Positions 37,703 through 47,634 of a stretch of 64,000 bases of DNA are shown piece after piece. How positions within the stretch are numbered: position 1 is the stretch's first letter; each line of letters starts with the position of its first letter. The position numbers were made by a program, and so were the translations under genes. The notes beneath the pieces were generated by a model. That model saw only the letters and a list, made by a program, of their open reading frames with translations, was not told where the DNA came from and did no database searches. Source of the DNA: a bacterium (GTDB lineage Bacteria; UBP14; UBA6098; 4484-93); NCBI GenBank assembly GCA_021158465.1, contig JAGGUN010000019.1, positions 1 through 64,000 on the forward strand. Direction: 5' to 3'.

Positions 37703-38992
37703 ATGAGAGCGGTGCTTGTTCCTATGGCGCTTGTGATTCTCGTTTGGGTTGGATGCTCTGGTAGTTCTCCAAAGGTGGAGCTGTCGAGTGAAGAGTGGAA
37801 CTTTGGAGAACTGCTTTTGAGGCAGAAGCTATCCACGGATATTGTTATAAAGAATGTTGGGCGGTCTCCGCTTGAGATTGAAGGAATAAGAAGCACCTGC
37901 GATTGCGTTCTCATCGGTGAATACCCTGAGCAGATCGCTCCTGGGGACTCTGCGATACTTACGATAACATATATTGCCGATGCCGTAGGGGAGCAAAAGA
38001 AGACTGTCTATATCGAGACGAACGATAAGGAGAATTCGCTTCTTTCGTTCAAGATTAGGGGGGTGGTCTCGGAAGCGGCAGAGATACGGGATAGCAGTTT
38101 CGCCGTACTCCCGTTTGAGTTTCCTGGGAATATGAAGGTAGGGCTATCTGTTGCGAGGAGTATCGAAAAGATGCTTGTGGATAAAGGGTTTCATCTTGAG
38201 AGCGGGGCACCGCTTGTTGAGAAGATAAAATCTGACCCGGGTTATCTGAAACAGGGGACGGACGAGCTGGTGAGGAAGTATGCAGCTATCCTGGGGTTGA
38301 ACTTTGCACTCCTTGGAGATATAAGAGATACCCCAGAGGGATACTGGATGAGGCTTTTCTTGATCGACACACACTTTGACTATTACATTCCGAAGCAGAT
38401 ACTTGCTTCTGATACTGCTTCTCTTATTTCGCTTGCTCAGGACACGGTGGCATCTGTTATGGACAATCTGGGTAGCATTGAGTCAAGGCTATTCAGGGAG
38501 AGTATTCAGGCTAAATGGCTCAGGAATAGGGCAAAAATGATGAATAAGCCTGCCCCACCGATTGAATTGCCGTATCTCACAGGTGGGAAGGGGGAGTTTC
38601 GCCTCGCCGACTATAAGGGGAAGGTCGTCCTTATGCACTTCTTCAGTGAGGAGTGCGAGCATTGCAGGGAAGAAATAGAATGGTTATCGAAGCTGGATAC
38701 CCTTAATACCGATGGCAATCTTGTCATCGTTGCTGTTTCCATCGATGCAGATGACCCCGATGGAGTGAAAAGGTATATAGAGGAAAAGGGGATAGACTAT
38801 CCTGTGCTGCTTTTACCGTTTGACCTGCCACCTGTTCAGGATGCTATTATGGAAGATTTCTTCTCTGGAATGACGCCGCAGATATTTGTCATAGATAAGG
38901 ATGGACTGATCCGTGAGAATATGGTTGGTTTCAACAAGAAGCTTACATCAAAGCTGGAGAACTTGCTTAAAACAGTTTTATCGGAGGGATAA
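37703..38992 (+). CDS. Lipoprotein with DUF1573-like domain and C-terminal TlpA/thioredoxin-like domain
   Basis: Lipobox VLVWVGC; NFGELLLRQKLSTDIVIKNVGRSPLEIEGIRSTCDC; VVLMHFFSEECEHCREEIEWL (CxxC). ORF track start 37685. Confidence 0.87.
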   Translation: MRAVLVPMALVILVWVGCSGSSPKVELSSEEWNFGELLLRQKLSTDIVIKNVGRSPLEIEGIRSTCDCVLIGEYPEQIAPGDSAILTITYIADAVGEQKKTVYIETNDKENSLLSFKIRGVVSEAAEIRDSSFAVLPFEFPGNMKVGLSVARSIEKMLVDKGFHLESGAPLVEKIKSDPGYLKQGTDELVRKYAAILGLNFALLGDIRDTPEGYWMRLFLIDTHFDYYIPKQILASDTASLISLAQDTVASVMDNLGSIESRLFRESIQAKWLRNRAKMMNKPAPPIELPYLTGGKGEFRLADYKGKVVLMHFFSEECEHCREEIEWLSKLDTLNTDGNLVIVAVSIDADDPDGVKRYIEEKGIDYPVLLLPFDLPPVQDAIMEDFFSGMTPQIFVIDKDGLIRENMVGFNKKLTSKLENLLKTVLSEG

Positions 38993-38993
38993 A

Positions 38994-39548
38994 ATGATAC
39001 TTCTCTTACTTCTTTTGCTCATCATCATTGTGGTCATAGTGTGGGGGGTCGCTATTTACAACAAGATAATCGTCTTGAGGAACACCATCAAGCAGGCATG
39101 GGGTGATATTGATGTTCAGTTGAAGCGGAGGTATGACCTCATACCGAACCTTGTAGAGACGGTGAAGGGTTACGCGAAGCATGAGAGGGGGACATTCGAG
39201 AAGGTTACGGAGGCTCGGAGGATGGCAATATCTGCGAGGACTCCCCGTGAGCAGGCGCGAGCTGAGAATATGCTTACAGGAGCGTTGAAGTCGCTTTTTG
39301 CTGTGGCGGAAGCTTATCCTGAGCTCAAGGCTAATCAAAACTTTCTCTCACTACAGTCGAGCCTGAACGAGATAGAGGATGCCATTCAAAATGCTCGAAG
39401 GTATTACAACGCTGTCGTCAGGGATTATAATGTCTCGATACAGAAGTTCCCCAATAACATCGTTGCCGGTGCGTTTGGCTTCGGTGAAGAAGAGGTGTTC
39501 GAGCTTGAGCTTGCTGAGGAACGGAAGGTCCCTGAGGTGGAGTTCTGA
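38994..39548 (+). CDS. lemA: LemA family protein
   Basis: N-terminal TM; YNKIIVLRNTIKQAWGDIDVQLKRRYDLIPNLVETVKGYAKHERGTFEKVTEAR. ORF track start 38913. Confidence 0.95.
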   Translation: MILLLLLLLIIIVVIVWGVAIYNKIIVLRNTIKQAWGDIDVQLKRRYDLIPNLVETVKGYAKHERGTFEKVTEARRMAISARTPREQARAENMLTGALKSLFAVAEAYPELKANQNFLSLQSSLNEIEDAIQNARRYYNAVVRDYNVSIQKFPNNIVAGAFGFGEEEVFELELAEERKVPEVEF

Positions 39549-39580
39549 TTGTCTTTGTCTTAGGAAGGTGGGGAGGTAAT

Positions 39581-41341
39581 ATGGCGAAGGTAGTGTTGTC
39601 TGGTAATGAGGCAGTTGCCCGCGGCGCTTACGAGGCAGGAGTGCATGTTGCCACTGCCTACCCAGGAACGCCGAGTACAGAGATACTTGAGAATATCGGG
39701 AAGCATTATCCGGAGATCTATGCAGAGTGGGCACCGAACGAGAAGGTTGCTGTCGAGGTAGCGATGGGAGCATCGTTTGGTGGAGCGAGGTCGCTTGCCG
39801 CTATGAAGCATGTCGGTGTGAATGTCGCGGCTGACCCGATGTTCAGTTTTGCCTACACCGGTGTCAATGGTGGTTTCATTCTCGTCTCTGCTGATGACCC
39901 GAGTATGCACTCATCACAGAACGAACAGGACAACAGGTGGTATGGGAAGTTTGCTAAGATCCCTGTGCTTGAACCGTCCGACTCGCAGGAAGCGAAGGAG
40001 TTCGTCATACTTGGATACCAGATCTCAGAGAGGTTTAACACGCCTGTCATACTCAGGCTAACGACAAGGATAAGCCATTCTAAGAGTGTTGTCGAGCTGG
40101 GGGAGAGAAAAGAGGTGCCTGTGAAGCCGTATGTGAAGGACCAAGCGAAGTACATCGTTATGCCGCACCATGCGCGGGTATTACACAAGAAGTTGGAAGA
40201 TAGGCTTAAGAAGCTCAAAGCTTTTTCCGAGACAACGGATGTGAATAGAATCGAATGGGGCGACAGGGAAATCGGGATTGTAACCGATTCAATCTCATAC
40301 CAGTATGCGAAGGAGGTTTTTCCAGATGCGACCATTTTGAAGCTCGGTATGGTCTTTCCGTTCCCTGATAAAAAGGTTCGAGAGCTCGCTGAGGCGGTGA
40401 AAAAGGTTTATGTCATAGAGGAGAATGAACCGTTTATCGAAGAACATATAAGGATGCTTGGCATTTCTTGTGTTGGCAAGGAGAAGGTGCCTATTCTCTA
40501 TGAGTTGAACCAGAAGCGCGTCATGGAAGCCTTCTTCGGCAAGTCAAGGAGAAAGGAGATAGATGTTTCTGGTCTTCCTCCTCGTCCGCCGGCACTTTGT
40601 CCTGGTTGTCCGCACCGTTCGCTCTACTACGCTGCGCACAGGCTAAAACTAACGGTCACAGGAGACATCGGCTGTTACACCCTTGGCACTATGCCCCCAC
40701 TCGATGCAATGGATACCTGTATATGTATGGGGGCGTCCATCGGGAATGCGTTCGGGCTCGAGCTTGCACAAGGGAAGGACTTCTCGAAGAAGATGATAGC
40801 AACGATCGGCGACTCAACATTCGTTCACTCAGGGATGACAGGATTAGCCGAGGTGGCATACAACAAGGGTATAACGACTGTGGTTATCCTCGATAACAGT
40901 GTAACGGCTATGACGGGTGGGCAACAGCATCCTGCTACCGGCAAGACGCTTCGTGGTGAACCGACGAGGAAACTGGATTTCGTTGCCTTAGCAAAGGCTA
41001 TGGGTATAGAAAAGGTTTACGAGATGGATGCCTATAATCTGAAGGAGGTAAAAGAGAGATTGAATGAGGCAACGGATGCCGACGAGCCGGTTGTCATCGT
41101 GAACAAGGGGAAATGCATACTTGAGCGGCGAGGCGAGAAGTTTGTTCCGTTTGCCGTTGATGTGGAGAAGTGTATCGGTTGCAAGATATGTCTTGGGCTG
41201 GGTTGTCCTGCAATATCGTTCGATAAGGAGAAAAATAAGGCTCAAATTGACCCTATTCTCTGTGTTGGGAGCGCATGCACTTTATGCTCGCAGGTCTGCC
41301 CTACAGATGCAATTGGGGAAATTGATGGTAAGGAGGCATAA
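39581..41341 (+). CDS. iorA: Indolepyruvate ferredoxin oxidoreductase, alpha subunit
   Basis: GNEAVARGAYEAGVHVATAYPGTPSTEILE; CPGCPHRSLYYA; TPP motif GDSTFVHSG...LDNSVTAMTGGQQHP; C-terminal ferredoxin clusters. Confidence 0.95.
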   Translation: MAKVVLSGNEAVARGAYEAGVHVATAYPGTPSTEILENIGKHYPEIYAEWAPNEKVAVEVAMGASFGGARSLAAMKHVGVNVAADPMFSFAYTGVNGGFILVSADDPSMHSSQNEQDNRWYGKFAKIPVLEPSDSQEAKEFVILGYQISERFNTPVILRLTTRISHSKSVVELGERKEVPVKPYVKDQAKYIVMPHHARVLHKKLEDRLKKLKAFSETTDVNRIEWGDREIGIVTDSISYQYAKEVFPDATILKLGMVFPFPDKKVRELAEAVKKVYVIEENEPFIEEHIRMLGISCVGKEKVPILYELNQKRVMEAFFGKSRRKEIDVSGLPPRPPALCPGCPHRSLYYAAHRLKLTVTGDIGCYTLGTMPPLDAMDTCICMGASIGNAFGLELAQGKDFSKKMIATIGDSTFVHSGMTGLAEVAYNKGITTVVILDNSVTAMTGGQQHPATGKTLRGEPTRKLDFVALAKAMGIEKVYEMDAYNLKEVKERLNEATDADEPVVIVNKGKCILERRGEKFVPFAVDVEKCIGCKICLGLGCPAISFDKEKNKAQIDPILCVGSACTLCSQVCPTDAIGEIDGKEA

Positions 41342-41928
41342 TGGATAGACCAACGGGGATACTTGCTGTTGGCGTCGGGGGACAAGGGATAATCCTTGCC
41401 ACAGAGATACTTTCTGAGCTTGCTCTTTCCGCCGGGTTCGATGTGAAGAAGAGCGAGGTTCATGGGATGAGCCAGCGAGGTGGAGCGGTTGTCGCTGCTG
41501 TGAGGTTCGGTGAGAAGGTGTATTCTCCGCTTATAACGGAAGGCGAGGCGGACTATCTGCTCGCTTTCGAGAAGCTGGAGGCTTTGCGCAATATCAACTA
41601 TCTTGCTCCAGATGGGATTCTTATCGCCAACAGCAGAGAAATATATCCTGCCCCTGTGGCGGCTGGATTGATGGATTATCCAGCGGATGTTGAGGAGAGA
41701 CTAAGGGAATACGCCAGGAATCTCGTTCTCCTCGACGCAACAGAGCTCGCCCTTAAGGCAGGGCATCCGAGAACGCTAAATGTTGTCCTGCTTGGTGTAC
41801 TTTCCACCTTCCTTAAGATTCCAGTTGAGCTTTGGGAGGAGACTATTCGGAGAAGGGTTCCCAGGAAGGCGGTAGACGCCAATATAAAGGCGTTCCATCT
41901 TGGCATAGAACAAAGGAGGGTAGAATGA
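41341..41928 (+). CDS. iorB: Indolepyruvate oxidoreductase, beta subunit
   Basis: [51 protein letters not shown]. Confidence 0.93.
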   Translation: MDRPTGILAVGVGGQGIILATEILSELALSAGFDVKKSEVHGMSQRGGAVVAAVRFGEKVYSPLITEGEADYLLAFEKLEALRNINYLAPDGILIANSREIYPAPVAAGLMDYPADVEERLREYARNLVLLDATELALKAGHPRTLNVVLLGVLSTFLKIPVELWEETIRRRVPRKAVDANIKAFHLGIEQRRVE

Positions 41929-42575
41929 AATTCTTCATCGATACGGCAAACATCTGCCAGATAAGGGAGGCGAATTCCTGGGGAGTGCTGGATGGTGTTA
42001 CCACAAATCCGTCGCTTGCTGCAAGGGAGAACGGCTCATACAAGGCGATTCTGGAGGAGATTGCTGACATAGTTGACGGTTCAATAAGCGCTGAGGTAAT
42101 ATCCCAGGACTATGATGGGATGATGAAGGAGGCTCATGAACTCATCGAGATAAGCGACAGAATAGCGGTGAAAATACCTCTCACGAAGGTAGGGCTGAAG
42201 GCGATCAAGTCCCTATCCGATGAGGGGGTTGATGTTAACGCCACGCTCATCTTCAACCCGATGCAGGCTCTCCTTGCTGCGAAGGCTGGGGCAACCTTTG
42301 TCTCACCGTTTGTCGGTAGACTCGATGATATATCCTCGATGGGGATGAGGGTCGTCCAGGATATAAGAACAATCTTTGATAATTACGGCTTTGGTACAGA
42401 GATAATCGTCGCTTCTATCCGTCATCCGGTGCATGTGTATGAGGCTGCAATGGTTGGTGCTGACATAGCAACGATTCCGTTTGCTGTTCTGGAAAAGCTC
42501 TTTAACCATCCTCTGACCGGCATCGGGATAGAGAGGTTCCTATCTGACTGGAAGAAGGCTAACAAGCGATTTTGA
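41925..42575 (+). CDS. Transaldolase (FSA-like)
   Basis: [35 protein letters not shown]; Schiff-base lysine region [22 protein letters not shown] track start 41832. Confidence 0.95.
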   Translation: MKFFIDTANICQIREANSWGVLDGVTTNPSLAARENGSYKAILEEIADIVDGSISAEVISQDYDGMMKEAHELIEISDRIAVKIPLTKVGLKAIKSLSDEGVDVNATLIFNPMQALLAAKAGATFVSPFVGRLDDISSMGMRVVQDIRTIFDNYGFGTEIIVASIRHPVHVYEAAMVGADIATIPFAVLEKLFNHPLTGIGIERFLSDWKKANKRF

Positions 42576-42587
42576 TAAGGAGAGATA

Positions 42588-43649
42588 ATGTCGGAATTGA
42601 GGCATGACCCGATTCAGAAGAGATGGGTTATAATAGCGACCGAGCGTTCACGACGTCCCACTGATTTCAAGCATGAAGAGAAATCAATGGAGCAGCCGTC
42701 TCATGTGGAAAGTTGCCCGTTTTGCGAGGGAAACGAGGATAAGACTCCACCGGAGATATTTGCTATCAGGAAGCCCGGAAGCCCCAAGAACGGTCCAGGC
42801 TGGGAGCTTCGCGTCTTCCCGAATAAGTTTCCTGCTCTCCGTGTCGAGGGAGAGATCGGGAGAAGAGGGCTTGGCATATACGATATAATGAACGGCGTCG
42901 GTGCGCACGAGGTAATAGTTGAGACAAAAAATCACTCCCTTCATATGGGTGATATGCCTGTCTCACATCTGAAGAAGGTGGTATCGGTCTACAAGTCGAG
43001 GATACTCGACCTTGGCAGGGACACCCGGCTTAGGTATACCCTCGTCTTCAAGAACTACGGAGCTGTGGCGGGTGCTTCCCTCGCTCATCCACACACTCAA
43101 CTCATAGCCACTTCTGTCACCCCTCGGACAATTTCTCAGGAGCTCGACTCAGGCAAGGAGCATTTTCTTGCCAAGGAACGATGCCTTTTCTGTGACATCA
43201 TTAATCAGGAGCTGGCGTTAAAGGAGAGGATAATATACGAGACGAGGGAGTTTATTGTGCTTGCTCCGTTTGCCTCTCGGTTCCCGTTTGAGTGTGTTAT
43301 CTATCCGAGGAGGCATTCGCACGACTACACCCTTATGAACGATGCAGAGCTCTATGAGCTTGCCCGTGTGTTGAAAGCCACCTTGTATAAACTAAAGGTA
43401 GCCCTCAACGACCCACCTTACAACTTTGTTCTACACACAGCACCCTATACAACGCCGCGACCGGGGAAGGAACATTACTGGAAGACACTGCCTTACGACT
43501 ATCACTGGCACATAGAGATTATACCAAGGATTACCAGGGTGGCGGGGTTCGAGTGGGGAACGGGGTTCTATATAAATACTGCATCCCCAGAGATGGCGGC
43601 AGAATTCCTGCGGGATGTGGAACTCCCAGAGGGCTTCTTTGATGATTAA
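42588..43649 (+). CDS. galT: Galactose-1-phosphate uridylyltransferase
   Basis: ELRHDPIQKRWVIIATERSRRP; CPFCEGNED; active-site HPHTQ. Confidence 0.93.
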   Translation: MSELRHDPIQKRWVIIATERSRRPTDFKHEEKSMEQPSHVESCPFCEGNEDKTPPEIFAIRKPGSPKNGPGWELRVFPNKFPALRVEGEIGRRGLGIYDIMNGVGAHEVIVETKNHSLHMGDMPVSHLKKVVSVYKSRILDLGRDTRLRYTLVFKNYGAVAGASLAHPHTQLIATSVTPRTISQELDSGKEHFLAKERCLFCDIINQELALKERIIYETREFIVLAPFASRFPFECVIYPRRHSHDYTLMNDAELYELARVLKATLYKLKVALNDPPYNFVLHTAPYTTPRPGKEHYWKTLPYDYHWHIEIIPRITRVAGFEWGTGFYINTASPEMAAEFLRDVELPEGFFDD

Positions 43650-43651
43650 TG

Positions 43652-43679
43652 TTGATTTACTTGATATTTCTGTTATATT
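43652..43679 (+). promoter_or_regulatory. Sigma70-like promoter TTGATT-N16-TATATT upstream of the HD-domain gene
   Basis: Hexamers and spacing read directly. Confidence 0.4.
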
Positions 43680-43718
43680 ATTTTTAAGGATTGAACATCA
43701 CAAGTAGCAGGCGAAGGG

Positions 43719-45854
43719 TTGGGGCTATCTGTTCGAGATAAGATTCTGTTACCGCCGAGATTCTGGTACTTCCTCGTTATGGCGGTTGTTGTTACTCTCC
43801 TTTATCCTAAATGGGGTGAGGAAGAGGTTTTCTTCAAGGAGGGCGAGGTCTCCCAGGAGGAGATTATCGCCCCATTTACATTCAAGATACTAAAAAGCAA
43901 GAGCGAGATTGAGAGGGAAAAGGCTTTAATAAAGCAAAGCTCACCGTTGGTTCTTCTCTTCTCCGATTCGGTTGCATCTGCCCAGAATAGGAAGTTGTCT
44001 GACTTCTGGAGGAGAGTAGAGCAACTGCGTAGTTTGAAGCTCCCTTTGTTGGAAAAGGTAGACTCTCTTAAGGCGATGTATGCGCTATCCGACAGGACAT
44101 GCGAACTTCTCCTCTCCACGAGGAAAACCGCCGATATAAAGGATGCTACGAGGAAGGAGGTTCAGGGGTTCTATCGAGATGGACTGCTTGATGACAAGGT
44201 TCTTCTCCAGGCTGAGACGAAGGTTGCTACTGTAAAGAAGGGTAACAGGGAAACACTTATTCCCTTGGCAAATCTTACATCGAGTAGTGAGGCTGCCCGA
44301 AGGATAAGAGAAGACTTTTCCTCGAGGTTTGAGGGGTATGCGGACAAGGAAGAAGCCGCATCAGAGATTGCTATCTTTTTTCTGAAGCCGAATCTCATTC
44401 CTGATTTCAAGGAGACAGAGGAGAGGCTCAAGCTTGCCTTGAGCAACATTAACCCTTACAAAGGGACCGTCCTCAAGGATGAGAAGATTGTCGGGAAACA
44501 CGAGCGGATAACAAAGGATATTCAAGAGAAGTTACTTTCGCTTGAAGCTGCCCGCCGTGGGCAGAAAATTGCGCCGGGAGCGTTCAGGACAGTACTTCAA
44601 GTTATCTTTCGTTTCATTATAGTTGTTGTATTATTCTCGGTTCTGTACTTTTATCTCTATTTTGTTGACCGCAAGATGCTTACAAACAAAAGATACCTCT
44701 TGTTCTTTCTGGGGCTTGTCCTTGTGCTGATGGGGATAAACCTTGTGATAGGGATGCTCGATATGTCCAGCTACCTTGTGCCTGTCTGCTTTGCAACCAT
44801 TGCTCTTACTCTTCTTTTCTCACCTAGGACGGCTATTCCGATTGCGATATTACTTCCACTGCTTGTTGGGTTCTACAACGACTTTCAGTTCCCTCTTACA
44901 TTCTCGCTTCTTATTGTCTCGCTTGCATCTGTCTTCCTGTTTTTCGACCTCAAAGAACGAAGCAGAATATACATCCCTATCTTAGCTTTGATTGTGTTGT
45001 CTGTGGTCTGTGTATCTTCCCTGGGTGGATTGATGTATACGCCTTGGAAAAAGGTGCTTGAGAACAGCGGACTTCTTGTGCTCAACCTCTTCTTCTCCTC
45101 CAGTGTTGCTATAGTTCTTTTAACTCCTCTTGAACGCCTTCTTGGCAGGACGACGCACTTCACGCTTGCAGACCTCAACTCCACCAACCATACCCTGCTT
45201 CAACAGCTCTCGGTTGAAGCACCTGGGACTTTTCACCACAGTATGCTTGTAGCAACGCTTGCGGAGGCGGCTGCAGAAGAGATAGGAGCGGACAGACTGC
45301 TCGCAAGGGTCGGCGCGCTCTTCCACGATATTGGAAAAATTTACAGACCATACTACTTCTACGAAAACAGTCGGGGAAGAGACAGACATGCCTCTCTTAC
45401 CCCCCGGGAGAGTGCTGCTGTTATTGTTTCGCATGTAAAGGATGGTGTCGAACTTGCGCGTGCGCATAAGCTCCCGCTCCCGGTTGTCAACATAATACAG
45501 GAACACCATGGAACATCTGTGGTGGAGTACTTTTACAAGAAATCGCTCTCCCGAGGCGGGAACCCGGGTAGCAAGGATGAATTCCGCTACCCTGGTCCCA
45601 AACCGAGAAGCAAAGAGGCTGCTATCGTTATGATATCTGACGCCTCGGAGGCTGCCGTCCGCTCGCTTGATGACCCAACGGATAAGGAGATAGCCGAGCT
45701 TGTGCACTCGATTATCTGGGATAGGTTGAAGGATGGGCAGTTCAGTGACTCGGGGTTGACACTGACCGAGGTTGGTGCCGTAGAGAGCAGGTTAATCCGT
45801 GTTCTGGAAGGTCTCCATCACTCCAGAAAGAATTATCGGGAGGATGTAGAGTGA
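43719..45854 (+). CDS. 7TM-HD family phosphohydrolase (PgpH/YqfF-like)
   Basis: Large extracytoplasmic domain, about 7 TMs, HD domain (APGTFHHSMLVATLAEAAAEEIGADRLLARVGALFHDIGKIYRPYYFYEN). Confidence 0.93.
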   Translation: MGLSVRDKILLPPRFWYFLVMAVVVTLLYPKWGEEEVFFKEGEVSQEEIIAPFTFKILKSKSEIEREKALIKQSSPLVLLFSDSVASAQNRKLSDFWRRVEQLRSLKLPLLEKVDSLKAMYALSDRTCELLLSTRKTADIKDATRKEVQGFYRDGLLDDKVLLQAETKVATVKKGNRETLIPLANLTSSSEAARRIREDFSSRFEGYADKEEAASEIAIFFLKPNLIPDFKETEERLKLALSNINPYKGTVLKDEKIVGKHERITKDIQEKLLSLEAARRGQKIAPGAFRTVLQVIFRFIIVVVLFSVLYFYLYFVDRKMLTNKRYLLFFLGLVLVLMGINLVIGMLDMSSYLVPVCFATIALTLLFSPRTAIPIAILLPLLVGFYNDFQFPLTFSLLIVSLASVFLFFDLKERSRIYIPILALIVLSVVCVSSLGGLMYTPWKKVLENSGLLVLNLFFSSSVAIVLLTPLERLLGRTTHFTLADLNSTNHTLLQQLSVEAPGTFHHSMLVATLAEAAAEEIGADRLLARVGALFHDIGKIYRPYYFYENSRGRDRHASLTPRESAAVIVSHVKDGVELARAHKLPLPVVNIIQEHHGTSVVEYFYKKSLSRGGNPGSKDEFRYPGPKPRSKEAAIVMISDASEAAVRSLDDPTDKEIAELVHSIIWDRLKDGQFSDSGLTLTEVGAVESRLIRVLEGLHHSRKNYREDVE

Positions 45855-46312
45855 GCGTCGAGCTTTACGATGAATATATGAAGCTGAACCTCCCGATGGA
45901 TGCTCTCTACCGTTTCATTAAGAAGGTTACAAGGGACGAGAGATACGAATCCAATGTGCGAGTGGTATATATTGACTCCGACAGAATGAGAGAACTAAAT
46001 TACCTTTTTCTTGGCAAGGATGAGGATACCGATGTGCTTTCCTTCCCCGTGTCGGGTGAGACATTTATTGCAGATAACGTCCCGACAGAGGAGGAGGATT
46101 TCGACGAGGTTTACATCTCTGTGGATAAGGTCCTGGAGAATGCCCAGGAGTATAAGACAGATTTTACCTATGAACTCTTCCTTGTGACCCTCCATGGAAT
46201 TCTGCATCTTGTTGGCTTCGATGACCAGACCGAGGAAGAGAGAAAATGTATGCGTGAGAGGGAGGATTTTTATATGGAAAGGTATAAAGACCTCTGGAAT
46301 ATAAACGGATAA
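45851..46312 (+). CDS. ybeY: Endoribonuclease YbeY (rRNA maturation)
   Basis: FLGKDEDTDVLSFP; LHGILHLVGFDDQTEEE. Confidence 0.93.
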   Translation: MSVELYDEYMKLNLPMDALYRFIKKVTRDERYESNVRVVYIDSDRMRELNYLFLGKDEDTDVLSFPVSGETFIADNVPTEEEDFDEVYISVDKVLENAQEYKTDFTYELFLVTLHGILHLVGFDDQTEEERKCMREREDFYMERYKDLWNING

Positions 46313-46341
46313 CAAGGAGGTGTAACCCTTTTCGGGAGCTT

Positions 46342-47562
46342 ATGGACCCCTTCACATTTATTCTCTTACTGATCTTTATTTTCCTCCTCACTGCTGTCTC
46401 ACTTTTTGAGTCGTCCTATTATCGTCTCCTTCAAGAAGAGGCTCTTGACAGGGAGAAGTTCTCCACTTGGTTTCTCGAGAGGATGAGGAAGACAAGAGAA
46501 ACCAATATATTCCTCACTCTGACGAAGCTCTTGCTCCTATTGGGGGTATCTGTTACCTTCTTCTTGCTTGTCGGGAACATCTTTGCTCATTCGGCTGTGA
46601 ATACCTTCGTTGAACTCCTCGTTCTCTGGGCAATCCTAATAATCGTTATGGAAGTTATTCCGTACACCCGGAGGATGATTGTTCTCAAGAAGATGTCCCC
46701 TGATTGTCTCTTGGTAGCGAGGCTTCTGTACATTATTCTATTTCCGCTTACGCGTTTCTGGGGGATATTTCTTGGACTCTATGCCACAGAGGAGGAAGAG
46801 GTTCAGAAGGAGATAGAGACGCTTCTTACCGAGGAGGGTGACTATGAGTCTTTGGAGGCAGAAGAGAGGCAGATGATAAGGCATGTTGTCGAGTTCGGGG
46901 ACACGACGGCAAGAGAGATTATGGTTCCAAGGATCGATATGGTGGCGCTCGAGGTAAATACACCTGTGGATGAGGTCATAGAGACCATAACGAAATGTGG
47001 ACACACACGGATACCGGTTTACCGCGAGAAGATCGATGACATAGTCGGAGTGCTCTATGTTAAGGACCTTATCACCTATCTGTATGAGAGGAAACCTGTG
47101 GTGCTCAAGGATATCATCAGGGAAGCGGAGTTTGTACCAGAAGCACAGAAGATAGACGATATCATGAGATTGTTCAAGAGGACAAGGAAACATATCGCAA
47201 TTGTTGTGGATGAATATGGTGGCACAGCAGGGTTGGTAACGATGGAGGATGTTTTGGAAGAGATTGTCGGCGAGATCCAGGATGAGTATGATACCGAAGA
47301 GGTTCTGATACAGAAGATAAACAATGCCGAGTATCTTGTGAACGCGAAGATAAACCTCGATGAGCTGAACGAACAGACAGGGATCTCCGTCCCGTCTGAG
47401 GAGGTAGATACACTTGCGGGGTTCCTGTATAACCTTGCGAACGCCATCCCTAAACCAGGGCAAAAGCTATCATTCGGAAACCTCAACTTTACCATCGAGG
47501 AGGTGGTCGGACAGAGAATCGGCAGGGTCAGAATAAGGATAAAAGGGAGAGAAGACGAATAA
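46342..47562 (+). CDS. Hemolysin/CorC-like CBS-domain membrane protein
   Basis: N-terminal TMs; VEFGDTTAREIMVPRIDMVAL; CBS pair; HIAIVVDEYGGTAGLVTMEDVLEEIVGEIQDEYD. Confidence 0.92.
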   Translation: MDPFTFILLLIFIFLLTAVSLFESSYYRLLQEEALDREKFSTWFLERMRKTRETNIFLTLTKLLLLLGVSVTFFLLVGNIFAHSAVNTFVELLVLWAILIIVMEVIPYTRRMIVLKKMSPDCLLVARLLYIILFPLTRFWGIFLGLYATEEEEVQKEIETLLTEEGDYESLEAEERQMIRHVVEFGDTTAREIMVPRIDMVALEVNTPVDEVIETITKCGHTRIPVYREKIDDIVGVLYVKDLITYLYERKPVVLKDIIREAEFVPEAQKIDDIMRLFKRTRKHIAIVVDEYGGTAGLVTMEDVLEEIVGEIQDEYDTEEVLIQKINNAEYLVNAKINLDELNEQTGISVPSEEVDTLAGFLYNLANAIPKPGQKLSFGNLNFTIEEVVGQRIGRVRIRIKGREDE

Positions 47563-47584
47563 TAAGCTCATCTGCGATGACAAC

Positions 47585-47625
47585 CGGGAGGTGATACAGC
47601 TTAAGATAGTTCACTTTACCTCCCG
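47585..47625. terminator. Inverted repeat between convergent genes (candidate bidirectional terminator)
   Basis: CGGGAGGTGA (47585-47594) / TTACCTCCCG (47616-47625), one G-U pair; lies between the stops of the CorC-like gene (+) and ruvA (-). Confidence 0.4.
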
Positions 47626-47634
47626 ACTAAAATT

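Noticed and set aside
46738-47463. 241-aa minus-strand ORF
   Set aside because: Antisense shadow of the well-supported CorC-like gene.
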